Assembly: GCA_022497145.1 (NCBI GenBank)
Contig: MU385859.1
Location: 248,001-312,000 of the forward strand
Length of the DNA: 64,000 nt
Source: Rostrohypoxylon terebratum
Taxonomy: Eukaryota; Ascomycota; Sordariomycetes; Xylariales; Hypoxylaceae
Direction of reading: 5' to 3'
Part shown: in pieces, positions 49,486 through 61,760 of the stretch
Layout of the letters: each line of letters opens with the position of its first letter
Numbering within the stretch: the first letter of the stretch is position 1
Translations under genes and position numbers: made by a program
Notes under the pieces: model-generated
What the model was told of the DNA's origin: nothing
The model's input: only the letters and a program-made list of their open reading frames with translations
The model's database searches: none

Positions 49486-50279
49486 CTTTTCCATTGCAAA
49501 GTACACCATCCCTTTTTAACCTGTTGTTCAGGTTGTGCGTAGCTAATGCTGTGACACCAGGCTAGGGCTTAAGCTTTTTAATCCCGTGAATGGCATCCTT
49601 TTTTGACCCAATCGGAAGCCTTATGTACCTCAGCTTGAAATTTCAGTGATTTCAGGGCTTCTTCGTACGTAAAACTAGCCCTAGAGGTAGAAATTCAGGG
49701 GATTGCAACGTAGTACCATCAAAATATAACCATCGCAGGCTGGACAACCACGTCAATGCAGGGCGATGTGAGACTCGCGCGATAATCGAAAGAAATAGAC
49801 AGTTCGCTGTTCGTTTTTATGCATCTTGTTCAATTCAGCTTACCAACATGTATCCATTGAGGACGTCATTGCATTTAGCCGGGACCCTCCACGGAGAGTT
49901 TGTGCCTATCAAAACACGACAGGCTCCTTCTAACCCTTTGCGTTAGCTGGAAAAGCTTCGTATTCTTCAACCCAGGGAATCGGGATGGAGAAGAACAGCA
50001 GTAACTCTATTTTTATCGCCTAGCGCTACTCTGTTGTCCTACGTTACTTGGTGACAACTTGGAGGATGCATGTGGTGCTTTTCTCGTACGTATATTTCGG
50101 GCTTGGGAAATTCAACTTCGGAGCGGTCTGAAGCTGTACATAAAGAGACGGAACGGGAACCTGCATTTTTCTCAACACAACATTATCACATCGCCAAATC
50201 AGCTCTTCATCCGACACTGCAATTCCTCACCGGTCTCTCTTACCTACTAAGAAAAAAAAGGGGGAAAAAAAAGAACATC
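49486..50279. other. Intergenic, promoter and leader of the secreted-protein gene
   Basis: No gene is seen. The last ~30 bases before the ATG at 50280 are a purine-only A/G tract (A8, G5, A8 runs), a likely 5' leader. Confidence 0.55.
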
Positions 50280-50918
50280 ATGCAGCTCAAGACCTCTCTC
50301 GCAACTCTAGCTCTCGCGTCCGGCCTCGCAGCCGCGTACGACCCCACCCCGTTCGTCGGCCCGCTGCAGCCGTGGAAGATCACGGACCTGACGATTTCGC
50401 TGCCGCCGTCGCGGCTCGGCGCCGACGGCATTGTGACCATCAAGGTGCACATCGAGAACCCGAACCAGGTGTCCGCGGGGCCGGCGCCAGGCGCCGAGGG
50501 CGGCGGGTACCTCCCCTTCCAGCCGACGAGCGCGGACTGCGTGGCCTCGGGGCCGAACCAGTACTCCTCTCTCACCGGCTACTGCAACAACACGGCCGCC
50601 GCTGGCGCCGACGACGGCACAGCCGGCGCGTTCGAGCTCGCCGTCGTGCCCCCCTCGAACGGCAACTCCTCCGGCCCCGTCGACCCGAACGGCTTCGAGG
50701 TCAAGTTCTCGCTGGCGTACAACGTCACGCGCTGGAACGCGCACTGGGATAAGCTGTACGAGGGCCAGGCGGCGTTCGGGCTGAACAATAACTTGGTGCT
50801 GGGCAAGTGCGCGAACAGGGAGAATATGTGCTCGTACACGCTTAACCCCGATAAGGCGCCGTTGCAGGTCGCGCCGACTATGGTCGAGTGTACTGGCACT
50901 TGCTCGAACGATCCTTAG
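50280..50918 (+). CDS. Secreted protein of unknown function (212 aa)
   Basis: The ATG at 50280 starts a clear signal peptide (MQLKTSLATLALASGLAAA), cleaved before YDPTPF. The mature part (~193 residues) has six cysteines, three in the last 40 residues, several N-glycosylation sequons (NNT, NSS, NVT) and beta-type hydrophobic alternation. No catalytic motif is seen. Codon third positions are nearly all G or C, far above the neighbouring genes, so the antisense and shifted frames are open too (50307-50744 and 50372-50752 are shadows). This codon bias suggests high expression. It could be a small secreted effector-like or wall protein. The upstream ATG at 50070 in the same frame would bury the signal peptide and is rejected. 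Confidence 0.8.
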   Translation: MQLKTSLATLALASGLAAAYDPTPFVGPLQPWKITDLTISLPPSRLGADGIVTIKVHIENPNQVSAGPAPGAEGGGYLPFQPTSADCVASGPNQYSSLTGYCNNTAAAGADDGTAGAFELAVVPPSNGNSSGPVDPNGFEVKFSLAYNVTRWNAHWDKLYEGQAAFGLNNNLVLGKCANRENMCSYTLNPDKAPLQVAPTMVECTGTCSNDP

Positions 50919-51414
50919 ATCGCTTGCGGTTGTGGTTGGGAGTTTTAAGGGGCTGGTTGTGGGTGGTGGTGGTGATGATTAAGCTAAGGGGATAGGGGTT
51001 TTCTTATTTTTTCGGGGTGTGTTTTTGGGGGGGGGACTTTCGTCCTACGGCCATTCTCTCTGCACATCTTAAGACACGTGAAACGGATTCGGGAGTCTTT
51101 CAATTCGGGGTATGTACATATTAGTTAGATCATCTCACTATTAGAACGAGGTCACGAGATAGACGAATAGGGACAATGAGAATACATGACTCGGTTTGGG
51201 TTTTATAAGATGCCCAAGTCTATGACAGCCCATAGGGCGTCAAATTAAAGTGTCGCCAAGTAAAGTCCTGCTGGAATATAAGGTGGCTGGGAGTTTACGC
51301 CCTGTATCTTAGGGTATATAATGTACTATCACAGACCACTACAGTAGTCCTAGTAACTTAACCTTCTAATATATATCAACGATACTCATAACCTGCGTCT
51401 ATTTCAACAAGTCC

Positions 51415-51857
51415 CTAGGTAGCTACCACTTTGTAGACAGTCGGATTCCTAAGCTTCCAGGTCTCATTTACTACGCGCAAACGCCTCTTACACTTCATCG
51501 ATGGCTTTCCGAAATCAGTTTCGATGTAAAGTATCCAGCGGCGGGACTGTTGTGTCGTAGACGGATTCTGATGCTGCTCAAGAGGAAGTATCTGGCCGGG
51601 GCCTGCACTACTGCAGCGTGACGACATCCAGTGGGAGTCATCAACGTGACTAACCTATCGAACATCTTCCTTACGATCAGCCCCCTGGACATAAACCGTC
51701 ACTTTAGCATTGCACAGATCACGATTTTCAGTCCCTCAGATGACCAAGTGCGCAGCTTCATGACGATGAGGCAGACCACCATCGCACAAGCAGCAGCAAA
51801 TGGCATAATTGCCCCCAACCTCTCGCTATCCGCCACCACGAAGTCCAGGACCCCCAT
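51415..51857 (-). CDS. Possible small membrane protein (116 aa), weak
   Basis: A two-exon minus-strand model: 51857-51703 and 51610-51415, with a 92-nt intron (GTGACG...GCTGCAG) whose phases close. Exon 1 encodes a hydrophobic segment (AIMPFAAACAMVVCLIVM). Exon 2 encodes a basic tail (KPSMKCKRRLRVV) ending at a stop. An alternative is the 3' end of a longer gene, because a possible acceptor (GAGATAG) lies just upstream of the ATG. I recognise no family. It may equally be chance. Confidence 0.25.
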
Positions 51858-52802
51858 CGCTCGCCCGGAGTTCGGCCTATCTCAGACATGACTGGCGTAG
51901 AGTAGATTTCAGCGACCGTAGCCATTAAGCGGGAAGGTATTGGCCAGAGTTGTCCACGAATACATGGCTTGCATTAGTTTAAGGTATTCATTCTTCAAGA
52001 AGGGGACATGGATTGATTCTATTGGCCGGGAAGGGCATTCAGCGGCCTACTTAGCTGCAGTATAGGATAGCTACGATGTCGATGAATTCAGTTGCCCCTG
52101 TATTCCTCCACTGTGTCTAAGGTCAGTCATTTTTCCATCTTATTCGATTCATATTCGCTGGAGCTTAACTCACTCACTGAAGAAACGCATGCGTCATACG
52201 ATATATCCCGTGGTAGTTCATAAGAATTGGCATATTCTTCAAATCTTATTAGACTGCTTTACATGGGCTTATTTGCCGGAACTCTAAGACCGCTTGAAAT
52301 TTCCCCGGCTGAAAACACGCGACAAATCTGAAATAAGCGCGCAATTTCGTGTGATAGCCTCCTCGAGAATCGCGGTAATTAACGAGGAGTACAAAATTAG
52401 AAGTCCCGTCTATCTCATAGACGCGAAGACGCGAGGATAGTGATGAAATAAAGTAACTGGCGTCTAATGCTGAGGCAGAAAAGATACATAACCCACACCA
52501 CCTCAGATACGAAGCCACCTATGATCAATATCGGAGAATACAGCTGACAGACTACCGACAGCTTTAGACAGCCTAGAATGCTATCGGTGAGCTCAAGCGA
52601 GCATGTATCCGGACCGTTAGCTCGCCTCATTTGAGGACTGGGAAAATCCGGGAGAAATAGAACTGCATCCGGTGGGTTTCACGACATGACGCGCGTTAAG
52701 GGAAGATGGGCGGCATAGGGTCGACGACTAACCTGAGTATGAGCGATCTTGGAATTCCGATGATGTGACCACCTAGTACATAGTCATACCTACCTAAGTA
52801 CA

Positions 52803-52835
52803 TAGGTACCTAGGTCCTAGGTAGCTGGTAGGTGG
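52803..52835. repeat. TAGGTACCTAGG palindrome cluster
   Basis: Overlapping TAGGTACCTA and TAGGTCCTAGG units followed by GGTAGGTGG. This is one of the densest copies of the dispersed motif. Confidence 0.7.
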
Positions 52836-55042
52836 TTCGTGGGCGACATGGAGGCGATGAAGAAGCAAAAGGACCGGGCAGCGGAAAAGGGTTAAATCAG
52901 GCTATGAGGAAGAAAAAGAAAAAGGAAATTCCGGCCATGACGATTCCCGAGGTGGTGGAACAGCCAAATCGATGCTACCTTTGTACGTACAGGCAACATT
53001 GGACGCCCCTTCCAATGGAAGGCGCCTGTCGTGGACCCTTAACCTGGTTCTTAACCTTAACTTTGTCATACGGGATCGGATTTTACTTTTTTTTTTTACA
53101 GCATGCTTCTTCGTGCAATTGCTTTTCCCTCGAAGCCCTTATCCGACGCGGGCAGGCGGGATGTGGAGGCATTACCACTTACGTAAGTGAACTCTGTTAT
53201 GTAACTTGGAACTCTTAATCTGCGACATCGAAATGCAAATCTCAATTTGCGTTTGCACGTGGTCAGCCATTTCTCATTTCTTTTTTTTTTCGGGCGGCAA
53301 AATCGAATTCGAGATGGGTAAGAGAGAGAGAAGCGAGTCTGTGAGTTTCAACATCTGCCGAGTTCTAATTCCCATCTTTGTATCGTCCCCACTTCGCAAA
53401 ACCTGTCGATGGCTCGATTAGGATAATGCTCAAGAGCCACTTTTCAATTCCTTTCGTCATTTGAACTCGGCAGTTTGAGCCCCCCATCATGTCCCATCAC
53501 GCTCCATTATGCCATACCGTCGTCACCAATGCCAGATTCCAAACGCCTGGTCTCCTCTGCCAGATCTTCCCATATTCCCTGCTGGTGGTCTAGATCCGCC
53601 AGGCCTCCCACTTATGGGTGGCACATGGGGGGCATATGGGTGGTGGCTTATACTAGGTACAATCAACTGTGCAGCAGCACACCTAGATGGACACCTAGGA
53701 TGGAATTGGAAATCCAACTTCAACTAATCCAAGAATACTCCCAAGACTAACGATTAACGAGATCGTTGTCTGTAGTACGACAGCTATTCACTGTGTCTTT
53801 CTTCAATAGGTCACCCGCGACTAGCCCATAACATATGCCGTATGCCGAGATTTTGTATCAAGAGATCCGACGCTGTCACCATCGCTGACACCTTTTGAGC
53901 TAATGGTTGTCTCTAGTTGCTCACGGATGAGAGCCGCAATGACCCTGACCGGTCCCGTTGTTGCTTACCTACCTAGGTCCTAGGTACTTTGCCGCCACTT
54001 GGGACGAGGCTAATTTGCTCCTCGTTCCTCTAAGCGGATATCGTACCTAGGCCCTATTGTCTACCAGGCAACTTCCAAGATTACGGGATAACCTATAACC
54101 TACGCCTTGGTGCTCGACCAGGAAGCAGGTTCCCGAGAAGGGCTACCGTGTCACCAACAACGCCCTGTTAACCTATTTACACCGGTTGATCATTATGGCT
54201 ATGACCCGAAACATGATATATTCCCCGAGTCGTGGTATTGAGTTCGTGTCTGACTATACCTGCGAAATCATTGGACTATCCATCTGCCGAAATCACATCT
54301 AATACTGCCCGAAATCTGACTAGAGCTATTCACATGTCTACTAACTTGGCGACCATGGATATTCCTATCAATTCTCCTTATTCTAGCACTAAAACCAGGC
54401 ACTTAGTCTGTTGGCGGAGCCAACGGCCCCCCCTTTCCCCATCGGTGGGTCGGCGGGGACCCCAGAGGCTTGAGATCCCTGATAGCCCAACTAGCTACGA
54501 GCGGGATCTTTAAGCGCGTATGTAACGAATTTCAGAAGGGGTTACGACTCTCGAATTATTGACCCAGGCCCCCGAATTGCCGTTACAAGCGTAACGGTCC
54601 TTTTGTATCTTATATGAAGTACGAGTGTACCTCAAATCCATCGCTTACCCGTCGCCATTCTAGTTAGATGGACTAGACGTCGGTACCGGGAACCTAGAGC
54701 ATCCTTAAAGAACGCCGAGTTGCCTGCAGGATAACCGACAAATAGGTTCACATATATACCCACCTTGGCACACATTGTCAGCTGTTTCTAATACTCGGCT
54801 CGTGGCGCTTGTCCTTCTGACCTAATTGAAAGACTGTAGCTGTTCTCGGGTGACTTCCGTTGGCTGTATTTCTGAAGTCGGCGGTCCTCGATCTCGACAG
54901 CCAAGAGAGCCCAGGGGTTTCAACAACCTTGTGGCGTTGTGCTTACAGATTTACCATCATCTTTAGGAAACCAGGGATTCTCTGTTACAAATTCCACCTA
55001 AGCTTGAAGTCATTGCATAAGAGCAAATGGTAATTCGAGGAA

Positions 55043-56919
55043 ATGCTGAGCCTTGAACACTCCGTGGTTGGGAGCTTCATAGCTCACTTCTGGCTGCCCA
55101 TAACAGTATCAATCATTGTTACATGGCTAGCCAGGAATCGATATCATAATGGTCTGAACAAGTATCCGGGTCCTTTCCTGGCTTCGTTGACAGACCTGTG
55201 GCGATTATGGGATGTTTACGGCCAGCGACCTGAGATAACACACCGGAAGTTGCACGCGAAGTATGGTGACATCGTGCGACTAGGCCCCAATACTCTGTCC
55301 TTTGCCAACCCAAAAGCTCTCAAGTCGATATATGGCCTCAACAAAGGGTTCGTCAAGGTAGGGGTTCTGAAGGTGGCTCTATGATGAGGATAACTAATAT
55401 CGCTTGTCTAGTCCGATTTCTATGTTGTTCAGCAGTCGGTAGTCAAAGGAAACTCGCTAGCCTCGCTCTTCAGCACAACAGACAATAACTTCCACGCGCA
55501 ATTCCGACGATGCGTCAACTCAGCTTTTGCAATGTCCGCTCTGGTTCAATACGAACCTTTCGTTGACAATACGACGAAACTATTTCTCAAACAGACGGTG
55601 AAACTCTTTGCCGGCAACCCGCAAGGATGTAACTTCACTCAGTGGCTTCAGTTTTACGCCTTTGACGTGATTGGAGAGATTACTTACAGCAAGCGCCACG
55701 GATTCGTCGAGAAGAATGAAGACATTGATGGCATAGTAGGATACTTAGGAAACTTATTTCTCTACGTCGCACCGGTATGTTCAATATTATAAGCTTGGCG
55801 ATATACAATATGTTAATATGTCTAACTAGATTGGCCAAATCCCGTGGCTCGATCGCGTTTTTCTCAAGAACCCCATCTACCTCAAACTTTCCCAATGGGG
55901 ATTCACTGACGCCACATTCCCTGTAGCACGTTTCGCACGAGCTCGCATGGCTGAGCGTTTGGGTCCTAATCTCACAGGCGATCCGTCTAAACCTCTCCTT
56001 CCGGTCTCTACAGAGGGCAAATCCGAGCCCAAGTCTCCTGATCTGTTGTCGAAATTCCTTGCCGCGCGCGATGTGCGCCCTGAATTCATGAGCGACACTC
56101 TTGTCCAGACAATGGCTGTGTCTATGGCATTTGCTGGGTCTGAAACCACGGCTATCTCCTTAGCAAGCGTCTTCTATTATCTCCTGCGTAACCCTTCCAC
56201 GCTCACCAAATTGAAAAAGGAGTTGGATGACGCTTCTCTTTCCGGCTTATTCAGCGACTATGAGACGGGCCTTGTAACGTGGACCGAGAGTCAGAAATTA
56301 CCGTATCTTGATGCTTGTATCAAGGAGGCGTTCCGAATGCACCCTGCAGCGGGTCTACCTCTCGAACGTATCGTGCCGGAGCCCGGGGCCGAGATCGCAG
56401 GTCAGTACATCAAAGGCGGGACAATCGTCGGTTGCTCAGCATGGATCATCCACCGCCGACCTGAGATCTGGGGCGAGGATGTGGACGACTTCCGACCGGA
56501 GAGGTGGCTCGTCGACGAGAAGCTCAAGGGGGAAGAGAAGAACGAGGAGGAACGGCGTGTCCGCGAGATGAACGGCATGATGTTCCAGTTCGGCATGGGA
56601 GCTCGCACTTGCATCGGCAAGAACATCAGTCTCTTGGAAATATACAAGGTCGTTCCTAGCCTGCTTCGGCGGTTCGACGTAAGTACCTATCCACCTACCC
56701 ACCCTAGTTCTTCCCTCCGTACCATCATCTGTTTAGCCCACATTTAAAAGAAACACGGTCAATCGCTCACCGAAACTTTCGCAGATCCGCTTCAAGGACC
56801 CGAATCAAGAGTGGAAGCTCGTAAATGCGTGGTTCGTCAAGCAATCCAACTTCCAGACCATGTTCGAACTGCGGGACCTGGTGAAACCCACGGTTAGCGA
56901 GAAAGAGGTCGCCGCGTAG
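55043..56919 (+). CDS. Cytochrome P450 monooxygenase, pisatin-demethylase-like (553 aa)
   Basis: Four exons: 55043-55357, 55412-55774, 55830-56678 and 56785-56919. Phases close. An N-terminal membrane anchor (LPITVSIIVTWLA, residues ~18-30) precedes the proline region (KYPGPFLASL). The I-helix oxygen motif is AGSETT (~328-333), the K-helix ExxR is EAFR (~392-395), and the haem loop FGMGARTCIG has its Cys ligand at ~487. The wording of the haem region (FQFGMGARTCIGKNISLLEIYKV) is typical of the fungal pisatin-demethylase-like group. It is an ER-bound oxygenase needing a reductase; the substrate is unknown. No secondary-metabolite core gene lies nearby, so a role in detoxification or a stand-alone oxidation is likely. 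Confidence 0.92.
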
Positions 56920-58123
56920 CGGGTCCTGAAAGAAAAAGGGATATACGTACCTATATCGGTCACCGTCCTGGTGACATGACGTCAGTTAATAGCTAAAAAA
57001 AATTGTAATGGGTTTTATCAAATTCTAGATATTTCTGATCGAACGCTTCGACATGGTTTAGGCACTATTCTATATGCTGTTCAACTTAGACTCATTTACC
57101 TTGGCGGATTGACGTATAGAATTTTCTTGTTAGACTTAGCATATATCACGAGGCATACGACGGTACTACTGCTGAACTGCTGAGATGTGCGCTGCCCCTC
57201 GAGGCTGGTTTGCTGCAGATAAAAAAGGGGTATCGTCCATTTCAACTTCGACTAAACAAGGTACTACTGCAATTATCCACGTAGTCCTCGATAAAAGAGA
57301 AAAAAGGAGAGAAAGCGAACAAATCCTCCCCCCAAATTACGTTGCCGTGGCTATTTACGTACAACTTTCCCTTTTTTTCCCCCTTCTTCATACATTTCGT
57401 GGTCAGCAAGACGGGCGGACAGTGGAAAAGAAATGTCGCCCCGTCTACTAGATACCAGGAGACAGGTAATCTAAGCTGACCAACTCCCCTCGAAAATATG
57501 TTCATTACAAAGCGTGTCTTGGTTTCTGAAATATAGAACAAATCCCCCATATAACAGCGCGAATTGACTCTGCTTGCATCAGCAATGCGCGAGTGCGTTG
57601 TTGAGCGCGAAAGAAGGCGTGTTCAAATTGCGCGTTGCTGCCCGTAAAGAACCGTTTACATCCGTAACGTAAGCCGTGACCTCGGATAAGTCAGATCTGG
57701 TCAGCGTGTTCCATCCTTCGTGAGAAAAAAGGAGGTTCGTAGTCGGTCATACTGAATGATATCGAAAAGGCGTAGCGAAATTTGAACCCAATGACTAAGG
57801 AAGAAATGGTCGTTACTAATAATCGACGTGACTTCAGGCCGAATTCTGTGGTACCCCGCGTACTTCAGTCATTGACTTGAGCATGCTGTATTTTGGGTTA
57901 GTCTCTGATATGCCTAGGAAGTGTATTGGACTAGGATCTACATACCGCAAATTTCGGTCTTTCATTTCGTCATCAATGGCCCTCAAGCCCTTGATAGACA
58001 TATTAACTTGCGCTATCTATAATTCCAACGCATCAGTTATGGTTCTGTAAACGACTTTGGAGTGAAAAATTAGGAAGCGTAGGAATGAAGGGGGTTGTGT
58101 TGCGACTAGCAAGCAAGAACAGT
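56920..58123. other. Convergent intergenic gap
   Basis: A 1.2 kb gap between the P450 (+) and coiled-coil (-) genes. No gene is seen. It holds T/C-rich stretches near 57370-57390. Confidence 0.5.
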
Positions 58124-61100
58124 TTATAGGGTTCTGCGCACCGCGCTTATCGCAGCCGATGAGTGGTCAGGATCCTGATCCTCATCTGCAGCTGCAATAG
58201 TATCTGAGTCCGTACCATTCTCGTCTGTTCCGTTCTCGCCGTCGGCGAATCTGCTTGCTGACAGACCTTTCTTTGCTGGCGCTAGAGCCGCCTTGGCCTA
58301 TTGGCTTAATTATTATGCTGTCTTAGCAACACATATAAAGCATAGAACATACCAGTGCTTCGGCGATTTCGGCATCCTTGACCTTCAACTGGGCCTCCAT
58401 CTCTGCGAATCTTGACTTGATGTCGGATGCTTCCTTCTCAGCTGTTTCCCTCCTCTTCTGCTGTTCCTCAGCTATAGTAGACAAGTTCTCGTACATGTCC
58501 TTGTAGTCAGCTTCCTGATTCTTCAGTTTAGCTTCTGCGTCGTTCTTGTGCGCCTCGAGATCCTTCTGTGCAATAAGAGCATCCTGCTGAGCTGCTGCTA
58601 GCTTTTCCTTCAAGGACTCTAAGTCGGCCTTCGCAGCATCGCGCTCTTTTTGAAGCTGCTCCAAATCGCTCGCAGACTTTGCAGACTTCTCCTTAGCAGC
58701 CACTAGCTCCTCGGCATGAGATTTCTTGAGCCCTTCGAGCTGAGTCCTCAATGCGTCCACAGCAGAGGCATCTGACCTTGAACTCCTCACAGCGTCAAGC
58801 TCAGCCATAAGTTCCACGTTGGCCATCTTCGCCTCTGCAAGCTTTAGGTGCAAATCTTCATACTCTGCCTGCATCTTAGTGAATTCAGCGGTCTTCGCCT
58901 TAGCGTCGGTCAATTCGGCTTCGAGAGTTGCAGCATGTTCCTCAGCCTTGGCTAAAGCCTCCTTAACAGCTACTAATGCCGTCTCGTGTTCAGTCACAGA
59001 AGCGAGGTGGTTAGATGCTTCGGCAGTCGCAGCAGAAAGCTTAGCCTCGTGTTCCTTTGTCAGCTCCTCAATAGCCTGGGCATGCTTCTTTCCGAGAGCC
59101 TCAATAGCCTCCTTGTGAGAACTTGATGCGTCGTTCTTCGCAGCTTCCACCGCCTCAGACTGCATATTGATCAATTTCTCGATTTCAGCAGAGTGAGCAT
59201 CATCGTACTCCTTCTTAGAGGCCTCGATAGCAGCGTCGCGATTCGCGATAGATTCCTCTAGCTCTGCTTGCTTGTCCTCAAGTGCCTTCTTCAAGGTTTC
59301 TACTTGCGTGGCGTAAGCGCTTCCATCGGCCTCTTTGTTAGCAAGCTCCTCGGCGTGTGTAGCTTTGACCTTCTCCAGCTCCGCATGCTTTTCCTCAAGC
59401 GACGTCTTCAGTACTTCTAATTGAGCGGCAAAGGCACTTGCTTCAGCATCCTTCGCGGCAAGCTGTTCAGTATGGCTGGACTTGGCTTTCTCTAATTCGG
59501 CATGTGCTTCCTCAATGGCAGCTTTGAGAACTTCTAGCTGAGCAGCATGAGCGGAGCCATCTGCCTCCTTGTCGGAAAGCTCTTGCGCGTACTTAGACTT
59601 GAGCTCAGCAACGAAGACCTCTGAACTTTGCTTCTGGGCGTTGAGGGCCTCTTCGTGGGCCGCCTTCAGAGCATCTAATTCCTTCTCAAGGGCTGCGGCA
59701 CTTTCGGCCTTAGAAATTTCGATCTGCTCGGCGTGACTTGCCTTGAGCGCCTTGAGCTCAGCCACATGCGCTTCCTTGTCGGCAGAGGCTCCACTTTTGG
59801 CGCCTTCTAGATCCATTGCATGGCTAGCCTGCAACGCATCGAGTGCCTTTTGGTGTTCCTCTTCTTTTGCGGAAAGGGCAGCAACAGCGGCAGCGTGTTC
59901 GGCCTTTGCAGCCTCCAGTTCTGCTGTATGAGCCTCGACGGATGTCGAATGAGTTCCGGTCAATTCATCGTATTTAGTCTTCAAGTCGTTATGCTCCTCT
60001 TCAAGAACATGGAATTTGCGCTTGAAAAAGGCGTCACCCTTGAGACTCTCGATCTCGGTCTCGTAGTCTTGGGACACCTGCTTTAGCTGGTTCTCATGCG
60101 TCTCCTCCGAAACCTTGTGTTCCTGCTTCAACTTCTCGAATTTATCTTCCCACTCCTTAATTTGAGTGGCAAGATCTTCACTAGATGATACGCTTGCCTT
60201 GGCTTGGCCAAGTTCCTCCTGTAGGCTTTCAAAGTCAGACTTGACCTTGGCTAGCTCTTCCTTGGTGGCCTCCGCAGCGGCGAGGGATTCTGCCAGTTTT
60301 GTTTTGACCTCCTCTAACTCAGCTTGAGAAGTCGCCAATGCTGCTTTGTCTTGCTCGGCAGCAGCCTTCAATTCGGCAAGTTCAGCCTCTAGCGCAGCGA
60401 TCTTGGAAGCGCTCACAGCGCCTTCATTCTCGGTCGACGAGGCCAACTCGTTGAGCTTGGCGTTCAATGATTCGTTGGCAGCCTTCAGCTCTGCAAGAGC
60501 CTTGTCATGTTCGCTCGAGTTCGCCTTGTTCTGGTCAAGCTCAGTAGCATACTTCTCCTTCAGGGCATCAACAGCAGCTTGGTGTTGTTCGTCCAGCGAT
60601 TTTCGGAGTTCCTCTAGTGCTGCGGCGTGCTCCTGAGATGCTTTGGCTAGAGCGCTCTCATTGTCCTTGGCGTCGGCCTCCTTATCAAGCTGGAGGGACT
60701 CGATCTTGCTTTGGAGGCTGTTGATTTCAGTCTCCTTCACTTCTTGCGAGGTGGCCAAGTCAGTCAATTGTAATTTATGGGCCTCAAGCTGTTCCTCGGC
60801 AATCTTTAACTTTTCGAGGGCCTCGGAGACCTTTGTGCCTAGTTCCTCCTTTTCGGAAGCATGGGTAGCCTTGAGAGCCTCCAATAGCTCCTCGTGTCCT
60901 TGTCGCAAGGCATCCTCGGCGCCCTGTATACCGTTTGCTTCGGACTTCATCTTTTCCTCGAACTCCACCACCTTGGCTTCAGAGGATGCAACTTGTTCCT
61001 TCAAGGACTCAACCTCTGCCTCCTTCTCGGCAAGTTTTGCCTTCAAGTCCTCGACTGCCGCTGAAGAGATTACGGACGAAGTAGATTGACGCGGTGCATG

Positions 61101-61760
61101 CCGAGCTGGGGCCGACGGCGAACTTGTAACACTCGACATCCGTTTCTTCGGCTCGGCGGTAAAGCTGGGTGCTCCAGGTCGGGAAACCATCGAGGTCCGT
61201 GTCGATGCCGTAGTACCAGTTGTTGAGGGTTTTGTGAGTGAACCGGACCTCGCAGCCAAAGTGCTAGTCGCTGGTGAAGGCTTCCTTGCTGTGGCGGCGC
61301 TGGAAGCAGTTGGTCTTGTAGCAGACTTGCCGGGAGATGACGTCAGGCTGCTAGGTACTGTCGAAGTTCGACGCGCCGCAGAGCTCATAGTAGGCCTCTT
61401 CTTCTCATCTTCCGAGATGGATGGTTGGGACCTATGTGTCGCAGTCGTACCAGTAGGCTTCTTAATAGTAGCACTGGAAGGGGGGCGAGCGGGGGGTTTG
61501 CTCAAACCGCCGGTAGCAGCACGAGCTGCCGAGCTCGCAGTCGTTCTGGTGGCAGCCGCGGGTGTCGTTCCCGGACGGCGGGTGGTAGCGGTCGCTCCCA
61601 CCAGGCGCTTCGCCGGTGCAGCGCCCTCGGGTTTAGATCCATTAATGGATTTGGTGGAAGATTTTGGGGAAGATTCGGTCACGCCAGTACCGGCGGTTCC
61701 GGTAGTTTCTTCACCCGAAAGAAGAGAATCATCGTGTTGGGGGACTTCGCCGTCAGACAT
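58124..61760 (-). CDS. Large coiled-coil protein with internal repeats (1193 aa)
   Basis: Two exons on the minus strand: 61760-58353 (1136 codons) and 58297-58124, with a 55-nt intron near the 3' end. Residues 1-230 are Ser/Thr/Pro/Ala-rich with scattered Arg/Lys, disordered and basic, like microtubule- or actin-binding tails. Residues ~235-1130 are nearly unbroken heptads (Glu, Lys, Ala, Leu). A 39-residue unit, starting AAQLEVLK, repeats about three times. The second exon adds a short acidic tail (DEDQDPDHSSAA). It is probably a structural or tethering protein (Golgi, spindle-pole or cytoskeletal type). Coiled coils match each other by composition, so no orthology is claimed. Confidence 0.85.
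59284..59600 (-). repeat. 117-bp tandem units in the coiled-coil gene
   Basis: About three diverged 117-bp in-frame units encode 39-residue repeats (AAQLEVLK... / AAQLEVLK... / ATQVETLK...). The length is not a multiple of seven, so each unit shifts the heptad phase by four positions. Confidence 0.65.

Larger units (their letters stand above)
50919..55042. other. 4.1 kb gene-poor stretch
   Basis: Apart from a weak minus-strand candidate at 51415-51857, no gene is supported. TAGGTACCTAGG clusters occur at 52803-52835 and 53967-53988. The ORFs at 52832-53218, 53475-53750 and 54232-54513 have no domain. The region 52249-52630 (-) has two frames with hydrophobic stretches that I could not join. 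Confidence 0.5.

Noticed and set aside
50307..50752. Arg/Ala-rich ORFs on both strands (145 and 126 codons)
   Set aside because: They are shadows of the GC-rich secreted-protein gene. Their Arg/Gly/Ala-dominated composition is typical of out-of-frame reading.
56977..56984. CRE-like TGACGTCA
   Set aside because: It lies downstream of the P450 stop in a convergent gap, not at a promoter; probably a chance match.
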